NCBI RefSeq assembly: GCF_026339735.1
Contig: NZ_JAPEQG010000001.1
Location: forward strand, 2,790,001-2,854,000
Reading direction: 5' to 3'
Length of the DNA: 64,000 bases
DNA from: Streptomyces sp. NBC_01669
GTDB taxonomy: Bacteria; Actinomycetota; Actinomycetes; Streptomycetales; Streptomycetaceae
Shown: one piece after another, positions 59,567 through 64,000 of the stretch
How positions within the stretch are numbered: position 1 is the first letter of the stretch
How the letters are laid out: each line of letters starts with the position of its first letter
Program-made: the position numbers and the translations under genes
Notes under the pieces: model-generated
Databases searched by the model: none
What the model was told of the DNA's origin: nothing
Seen by the model: the letters and a program-made list of their open reading frames with translations, nothing else

Positions 59567-60343
59567 TCAGGCCCGGGTGCCCTGGTCGCTCACGAGCGTG
59601 CCGATCTTCTCACCCTTGACGGCGCGGGCGATATTGCCGGCCGCGGTCAGCTCGAAGACGAGGATCGGCAGCTGGTTGTCGCGGCAGAGCGTGATGGCGG
59701 TGGCGTCGGCAATCTTGAGATCGCGGGCGAGCACCTCGCTGTACTCCAGCGCGTCGAACTTCACCGCGTCCGGGTTGGTCTTCGGGTCGGAGTCGTAGAC
59801 CCCGTCCACCCCGTTCTTACCCATGAGCAGGCCCTCGGCGTCGATCTCCAGGGCGCGCTGGGCGGCAGTGGTGTCGGTGGAGAAGTACGGCATGCCCATA
59901 CCGGCGCCGAAGATGACGACGCGTCCCTTCTCCAGGTGGCGCACCGCGCGCAGCGGGATGTACGGCTCCGCGACCTGCCCCATGGTGATGGCGGTCTGGA
60001 CGCGGGAGTCGATGCCCTCCTTCTCCAGGAAGTCCTGGAGCGCCAGGCAGTTCATGACGGTGCCGAGCATGCCCATGTAGTCGGACCGGGCCCGGTCCAT
60101 GCCGCGCTGCTGGAGCTCGGCGCCGCGGAAGAAGTTGCCGCCGCCGATGACAACCGCGATTTCCGCACCGCCCCGGACGACAGCCGCGATTTCCCGGGCG
60201 ATGGCGTGTACGACGTCGGGGTCGACGCCGAGGCCCCCACCGCCGGCGAATGCCTCTCCGGACAGCTTCAGCATGAAGCGTCCGGCCACCTTGCCGTCCT
60301 CGCGCTTGTGGTCACCTTTGGCGGCGTCCGCGCCCTTGTTCAT
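59567..60343 (-). CDS. pyrH: Uridylate kinase
   Basis: A 258-residue hexameric UMP kinase of the amino-acid-kinase fold, converting UMP to UDP with [15 protein letters not shown] is the phosphate-binding start, [20 protein letters not shown] the UMP-binding loop, then [20 protein letters not shown], and the ATP-site region [13 protein letters not shown]. The ATG at 60343 has GAGGAGA upstream. Between it and tsf lies a strong terminator, so pyrH probably has its own promoter. Confidence 0.97.
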   Translation of the reverse strand: MNKGADAAKGDHKREDGKVAGRFMLKLSGEAFAGGGGLGVDPDVVHAIAREIAAVVRGGAEIAVVIGGGNFFRGAELQQRGMDRARSDYMGMLGTVMNCLALQDFLEKEGIDSRVQTAITMGQVAEPYIPLRAVRHLEKGRVVIFGAGMGMPYFSTDTTAAQRALEIDAEGLLMGKNGVDGVYDSDPKTNPDAVKFDALEYSEVLARDLKIADATAITLCRDNQLPILVFELTAAGNIARAVKGEKIGTLVSDQGTRA

Positions 60344-60371
60344 GGAGATTCTCCTCGTGCACATACGAAGA

Positions 60372-60415
60372 AGGCCATTGCCGGTGGGTCTGGTGTCCCT
60401 CAGCGGCAATGGCCT
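60372..60415 (-). terminator. 12-bp hairpin terminator after tsf
   Basis: Arms GGCCATTGCCG at 60373-60383 and CGGCAATGGCC at 60404-60414, plus one outer A-T pair, with a 20-nt loop. On the minus strand it is followed by TTCTTCG. It separates tsf from pyrH. Confidence 0.85.
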
Positions 60416-60503
60416 CCTCGTCAGATCTGCGGTCGTACGGCGGGTGTGCGGCCGTACGACTGCACCAGACCCTATCGGGGTCCACCGTTTTTCGCGGACG
60501 GAC

Positions 60504-61340
60504 TCAGATGCCGACCTTGATGCGCGAGAAGCGCTTCAGGGTGACACCGGCCTCGTCCAGGACCTTCTGGACGGACTTCTTGTTGTCCTTGGCGAAAGCC
60601 TGCTCCAGGACGACGACGTCCTTGAAGAAGCCGTTGACGCGACCCTCGACGATCTTCGGAAGGGCGGCCTCGGGCTTGCCCTCCTCGCGAGAGGTGGCCT
60701 CGGCGACACGACGCTCGTTCTCGACCGTCTCGGCCGGAACCTCGTCGCGGTTGAGGTACTTCGGGGCGAAGGCGGCGATGTGCTGCGCGACGTCCTTGGC
60801 GACCTCGGCGTTCTCCTTGTCCAGCTCGACCAGGACGCCGACCTGCGGCGGGAGGTCGGGCATGGTGCGGTGCATGTACGCAGCCACGTAACCGCCGGTG
60901 AACTGCGCGAAGCGGTCCAGGACGATCTTCTCGCCGAGGTTGGCGTTGGCCTCGTCGACGTAGGCCTGAACAGTCTTGCCGGCCTCGATCTCGGAGGCGA
61001 GCAGCGTGGCCAGGTCGGCCGGCGAGGTCGCGGCGACGTGGGCGGCCAGAGCGTTGGCGACGGCCAGGAACTTCTCGCCCTTGGCGACGAAGTCCGTCTC
61101 GCACTTCAGCTCGAGCAGGACGCCGGAGGTCTTGTCCTCGGAGATGAGGGAGACGACGGCACCGTTCTCGGCAGAACGGCCCTCGCGCTTGGCGACGCCC
61201 TTCTGACCCTTGATACGGAGCGCCTCGACGGCCTTGTCGACGATGCCGTCGGCCTCGTCGAGCGCCTTCTTGCAGTCCATCATGCCGGCGCCGGTGAGCT
61301 CGCGGAGCTTCTTGACGTCAGCGGCGGTGTAGTTCGCCAT
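60504..61340 (-). CDS. tsf: Elongation factor Ts
   Basis: A 278-residue nucleotide-exchange factor for EF-Tu. The N-terminal UBA-like module carries [20 protein letters not shown]. The core contains [17 protein letters not shown] with the conserved TDFV that contacts EF-Tu. The C-terminal part ([33 protein letters not shown]) is complete. It follows rpsB as in nearly all bacteria, with a hairpin between them that probably lowers tsf read-through. The ATG at 61340 begins [10 protein letters not shown]. Confidence 0.97.
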   Translation of the reverse strand: MANYTAADVKKLRELTGAGMMDCKKALDEADGIVDKAVEALRIKGQKGVAKREGRSAENGAVVSLISEDKTSGVLLELKCETDFVAKGEKFLAVANALAAHVAATSPADLATLLASEIEAGKTVQAYVDEANANLGEKIVLDRFAQFTGGYVAAYMHRTMPDLPPQVGVLVELDKENAEVAKDVAQHIAAFAPKYLNRDEVPAETVENERRVAEATSREEGKPEAALPKIVEGRVNGFFKDVVVLEQAFAKDNKKSVQKVLDEAGVTLKRFSRIKVGI

Positions 61341-61383
61341 GAGTCTGTGTTTCTCTCTCGAAGTCTGAAAGATCTACGGGTGA

Positions 61384-61421
61384 ACGGCGGGGGCGGTGCC
61401 TGTTGCACCGGCCCCCGCCGT
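61384..61421 (-). terminator. Hairpin between rpsB and tsf
   Basis: Arms ACGGCGGGGGC and GCCCCCGCCGT, extended internally by GGTGC/GCACC. It is a very stable structure and probably an attenuator between the two translation genes. Confidence 0.85.
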
Positions 61422-61442
61422 CATTCAGCCGTGACGGAGTCG

Positions 61443-62384
61443 TCAGGCCTGCTCGGCGTCCGCGGCCGGAGCCTCGGCAGCGGCCTCGGCCGGAGCCTCG
61501 GCAGCGGCCTCGGCCGGCGCCTCGGCAGCGGCCTCGGCCGGCGCCTCGGCGGCGTCCGCGGCCTTCTCGGTCTCGGCGGAGGTCTGCACCTCGGCGTCCG
61601 CCTTCTTGTCGCCCTCGAGCAGGTCGCGCTCCCACTCGGCGAGCGGCTCACCGGCGGCCTTGTCGCCCGGCTTCGAGTCGCCGGTCGCAGCGCCGGAACG
61701 GGCGATGAGGCCCTCGGCGACGGCGTCGGCGATCACGCGGGTGAGCAGGGTGACGGAGCGGATCGCGTCGTCGTTGCCCGGGATCTTGTAGTCGACCTCG
61801 TCGGGGTCGCAGTTGGTGTCGAGGATCGCGACGACCGGGATGTGGAGCTTGCGCGCCTCACCGACGGCGATGTGCTCCTTCTTGGTGTCGACGATCCAGA
61901 CGGCGCTGGGCACCTTCTGCATCTCGCGGATACCACCGAGGGTCTTCTCCAGCTTGGCCTTCTCGCGGGAGAGGACCAGGAGCTCCTTCTTGGTGAGGCC
62001 GGAGGCGGCCACGTCCTCGAAGTCGATCTGCTCAAGCTCCTTCAGACGCTGAAGGCGCTTGTAGACGGTGGAGAAGTTGGTGAGCATGCCACCGAGCCAA
62101 CGCTGGTTGACGTACGGCATGCCGACGCGCGTCGCCTGCTCGGCGATGGCCTCCTGGGCCTGCTTCTTCGTACCCACGAACATGATGGAGCCGCCGTGCG
62201 CGACGGTCTCCTTGACGAACTCGTAGGCGCGGTCGATGTACGACAGCGACTGGAGCAGGTCGATGATGTAGATGCCGTTGCGCTCGGTGAAGATGAAGCG
62301 CTTCATCTTCGGGTTCCAGCGACGGGTCTGGTGACCGAAGTGGACGCCGCTCTCCAGCAGCTCCCGCATCGTGACGACGGCCAT
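61443..62384 (-). CDS. rpsB: 30S ribosomal protein S2
   Basis: A 313-residue S2 protein. The core is canonical: [57 protein letters not shown], and [20 protein letters not shown]. Beyond residue ~260 it carries an actinobacterial acidic tail ending in an Ala/Glu/Pro repeat. The ATG at 62384 has AAGGAG eight bases upstream. A hairpin in the leader may serve autoregulation. The product begins 30S assembly at the neck region. Confidence 0.97.
   Translation of the reverse strand: MAVVTMRELLESGVHFGHQTRRWNPKMKRFIFTERNGIYIIDLLQSLSYIDRAYEFVKETVAHGGSIMFVGTKKQAQEAIAEQATRVGMPYVNQRWLGGMLTNFSTVYKRLQRLKELEQIDFEDVAASGLTKKELLVLSREKAKLEKTLGGIREMQKVPSAVWIVDTKKEHIAVGEARKLHIPVVAILDTNCDPDEVDYKIPGNDDAIRSVTLLTRVIADAVAEGLIARSGAATGDSKPGDKAAGEPLAEWERDLLEGDKKADAEVQTSAETEKAADAAEAPAEAAAEAPAEAAAEAPAEAAAEAPAADAEQA
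61465..61560. repeat. 24-bp tandem repeat, about four copies, in rpsB
   Basis: Units at 61465, 61489 and 61513 are nearly identical and the fourth has diverged. They encode an 8-residue Ala/Glu/Pro repeat in the S2 tail. Confidence 0.9.
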
Positions 62385-62412
62385 GGCCGTACTCCTTGAG
62401 GTACTCGGTTGT

Positions 62413-62436
62413 CGCAACCGCAGGATTGCGGTCGCG
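62413..62436 (-). promoter_or_regulatory. Leader hairpin upstream of rpsB
   Basis: Arms CGCAACCGCA and TGCGGTCGCG pair at nine of ten positions around a 4-nt loop, 28 bases before the rpsB ATG. It could be an S2 autoregulatory leader element. No covariation is available. Confidence 0.35.
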
Positions 62437-62662
62437 CCTGACGCCCCGACGCGCCATGCCACAAGGGACCGAGGAGCGCGGCCACCGTCCGCAGAGAGGG
62501 AGGTGGCGGGGCGTGCGAAGTCGACCCGGTGACCCGGATCGCCACAAGAAGTGTACGGGACCCGTCGAGTGCCGGGTGACGGCGCTGTCCACAACCGGCG
62601 AGTAGTCCACAGATCCGGTCCATGATCCTCGCGGATCCGCCGGGTGCGGAACGGTTCGGGTC

Positions 62663-63733
62663 ATGCGATACACACCTGAACCGACGGCTCGCCAGACCCG
62701 GGCGACGCTCGTGGCGGCGTTCATGGCGGTGCTCACGATGCTGTGCGGTGCGGGCCGCGCCGCCGCCGCGGACAACCCCACCCAGGGCGGCGGGCGTGCG
62801 TGGCCGCTCGCGGGGCGGCCCGTGGTCGTACGGGGGTGGGAGCCGCCGGCCGACGCCTACGGGCGGGGGCACCGTGGCGTCGACCTCGCCGCCGCTCCGG
62901 GTGCCCAGGTGCTGGCCGCCGCCGGCGGCCGGGTCTCGTTCGCGGGGCGCGTCGCGGGGCGGGGGGTGCTGTCGATCGAGGTGGCGGGGACCGGTGATCC
63001 GCCGCTGCGCACGACGTACGAGCCGGTGCGGGCGCTGGTCTCGGAAGGTGACGAGGTCCGCGCCGGCCAGCCGGTCGCGGTCATGGAGGCCGGGCCGTTC
63101 CACTGCGAGTCCGGGTGTCTGCACTGGGGGCTGCGGCGTGGTGACGCATATCTGGATCCGCTGTCGCTGCTGCCTCCGGCGCTGCTGCGGCGGGGTCCTT
63201 CGCGGCTGCTGCCGGTGTTCGGCGTACCGGAGCCATGGGCGCCGGGCGCCGTCGGGTACGCAGACCCTGCCGTGCTCCTCGTCGCGGCGGCGACCGGGTG
63301 CGGGCGTCAGCCCCGCACGCCCCGCAGGACCATGGCGACGGCGGTGTCAGCGATCACCCCGGGCGCCTCCGCCACGCCCAGTTCGATACGGCGCACGGCG
63401 GCGTCCACCGAGCCCTGCAGCAGCATCGCCGCCAGCCTCGGCTGTTCATGGCCGAGGTCACCGAGCGCCTCGACAATCATGGCGATCAGCCCGCCGTGGG
63501 CCGCCCGGATCTTCTCCCGTGCGCCTGCGTCCAGCTCGCTCGCCGAGATGGCGACGACAGCCCGGTGCCGCCGGTCCCCGACCAGATCGAGCTGGCGGCG
63601 TACATATGCCTCGATCTTCCCCTCGGGCGTCTGCGCCCGCTCCATCGCGTTCTCGACCTCGGCCGCCCAGACGGGGAAGTCGACGGCGCACAGCTCCTCG
63701 ACGACGGCCGCGCGGGAACGGAAGTACTCGTAG
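62663..63733 (+). CDS. M23-type peptidase-like secreted protein with extended antisense 3' end
   Basis: A signal peptide (TLVAAFMAVLTMLCGAGRAAA) precedes an M23/LytM-like beta domain. H70 and D74 in GHRGVDLAA match the first zinc motif. The usual HxH motif reads CLHWG (C152, H154), so its first His is lost and activity is doubtful. The domain ends near residue 180. The frame shows no stop until 63733 and runs antisense through two thirds of the TetR gene, giving an implausible Ser/Arg/Ala-rich tail. The true end, in terms of conserved protein, is near 63300. It is divergent from rpsB. Confidence 0.75.
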   Translation: MRYTPEPTARQTRATLVAAFMAVLTMLCGAGRAAAADNPTQGGGRAWPLAGRPVVVRGWEPPADAYGRGHRGVDLAAAPGAQVLAAAGGRVSFAGRVAGRGVLSIEVAGTGDPPLRTTYEPVRALVSEGDEVRAGQPVAVMEAGPFHCESGCLHWGLRRGDAYLDPLSLLPPALLRRGPSRLLPVFGVPEPWAPGAVGYADPAVLLVAAATGCGRQPRTPRRTMATAVSAITPGASATPSSIRRTAASTEPCSSIAASLGCSWPRSPSASTIMAISPPWAARIFSRAPASSSLAEMATTARCRRSPTRSSWRRTYASIFPSGVCARSIAFSTSAAQTGKSTAHSSSTTAARERKYS

Positions 63734-63888
63734 ACGGAGGACCGCGCAAGGCTCGTGCGCTCGGCGAGAGCGGGGAAGGTCAACGCCTCCGTACCGCCCT
63801 CGGACAGCAGGGAGCGGGCAGCGTCCAGGAGGGCGCCGCGCTGCATGGTCCGGTGCTCGGCCACGGAGGCCGCTCGAATCCTGGGCAC
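63307..63888 (-). CDS. TetR-family transcriptional regulator
   Basis: A 193-residue regulator. The N-terminal helix-turn-helix is typical: GALLDAARSLLSEGGTEALT, then ERTSLARSSVYEYFRSRAAV. The C-terminal ligand-binding domain is all-helical (LAAMLLQGSVDAAVRRIEL), and no ligand can be predicted. The start is a GTG at 63888. It is convergent with the M23-like gene, whose frame overlaps it by 427 bp on the opposite strand. Upstream lies the end of a probable sigma-factor gene on the same strand, so it may be the next gene in that transcript. Confidence 0.9.
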   Translation of the reverse strand: MPRIRAASVAEHRTMQRGALLDAARSLLSEGGTEALTFPALAERTSLARSSVYEYFRSRAAVVEELCAVDFPVWAAEVENAMERAQTPEGKIEAYVRRQLDLVGDRRHRAVVAISASELDAGAREKIRAAHGGLIAMIVEALGDLGHEQPRLAAMLLQGSVDAAVRRIELGVAEAPGVIADTAVAMVLRGVRG

Positions 63889-63959
63889 GGATCCACTCTA
63901 CGGCGGCAGGTGTTCGAAAGGGGGCGCGGGCAGCCAACATCGCCCGGCCGGACGCCTGC

Positions 63960-64000
63960 TCAACGTCCCGCGTCGGCCAGTTTCGCGCGGAGCTGCAGCA
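63960..64000 (-). CDS. C-terminal end of a gene, probably sigma factor WhiG (partial)
   Basis: Only the last codons are inside the window, reading LQLRAKLADAGR followed by TGA. This fits the end of the WhiG sporulation sigma factor as I recall it, and whiG lies at this place in Streptomyces, beyond a TetR gene and rpsB. The assignment rests on twelve residues and synteny. Confidence 0.55.
   Translation of the reverse strand, partial: LQLRAKLADAGR

Noticed and set aside
1..64000. CRISPR array, tRNA, rRNA or prophage attachment site
   Set aside because: No regularly spaced repeats, cloverleaf-like segments or integrase genes were seen anywhere in the window.

Overview
The window is high-GC actinobacterial DNA and is almost certainly a Streptomyces chromosome. 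Codon third positions are strongly G/C, GTG and TTG starts are common, neighbouring genes often overlap as ATGA, GTGA or TTGA, and the gene content (DUF574-type methyltransferase, PucR and AsnC regulators, DasR-type chitinase control) is typical of that genus. The housekeeping order (rseP, dxr ... gabT ... rlmN ... cdsA, frr, pyrH, tsf, rpsB ... end of a probable whiG) matches, from memory, the conserved streptomycete core near SCO5695-SCO5621, read right to left along the leftward strand.

Layout. 1-4.4 kb: a leftward set of overlapping genes, lipoprotein > repeat-like protein > dxr > rseP, in which a run of six Gs fuses the repeat protein in frame to DXR. 4.9-8.2 kb: a divergent EPSP synthase paralogue and a long acyl-CoA dehydrogenase. 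8.4-12.8 kb: a decayed accessory zone with a broken IS5-type transposase, a methyltransferase, a MurG-like glycosyltransferase fragment, a low-molecular-weight phosphatase gene broken by an in-frame TGA, and two tandem copies of an unnamed small-protein family whose third copy lies at 55.5 kb. 12.8-20.3 kb: GABA genes (aldehyde dehydrogenase, PucR regulator, gabT) around a membrane-anchored P-loop ATPase. 20.4-23.1 kb: a PAP2 phosphatase and a GH18 chitinase with a DasR-type operator.

23.7-31 kb and 39-43.9 kb form a polyamine module. A leftward operon encodes an aldehyde dehydrogenase, a PotD-PotA-PotB-PotC transporter and a gamma-glutamylputrescine-oxidase-like flavoenzyme. A second divergent cluster encodes another aldehyde dehydrogenase with a second PotD, and an AsnC regulator with an omega-aminotransferase. 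With gabT and the aldehyde dehydrogenase at 12.8 kb, the window carries plausible genes for putrescine uptake and oxidation through GABA to succinate. Between them lie a NADAR protein, a DUF4190-like protein, a deaminase that is probably the aminodeoxyfutalosine deaminase of menaquinone synthesis, a GDPD, a DUF574 methyltransferase, a two-component system and a serine beta-lactamase-fold enzyme.

44-55 kb: an ABC exporter-like pair, a GT39-type membrane glycosyltransferase, a LOG-family protein, an ArsR/AHSA1 pair, the thiBPQ thiamine transporter under a TPP riboswitch, and rlmN. 55-57 kb: the third small-protein copy and a cation/proton antiporter. 57.7-64 kb: cdsA, frr, pyrH, tsf and rpsB with clear terminators, then a degenerate M23 protein running antisense into a TetR gene, and the last codons of a gene that looks like whiG. 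No tRNA, rRNA or CRISPR array was seen.
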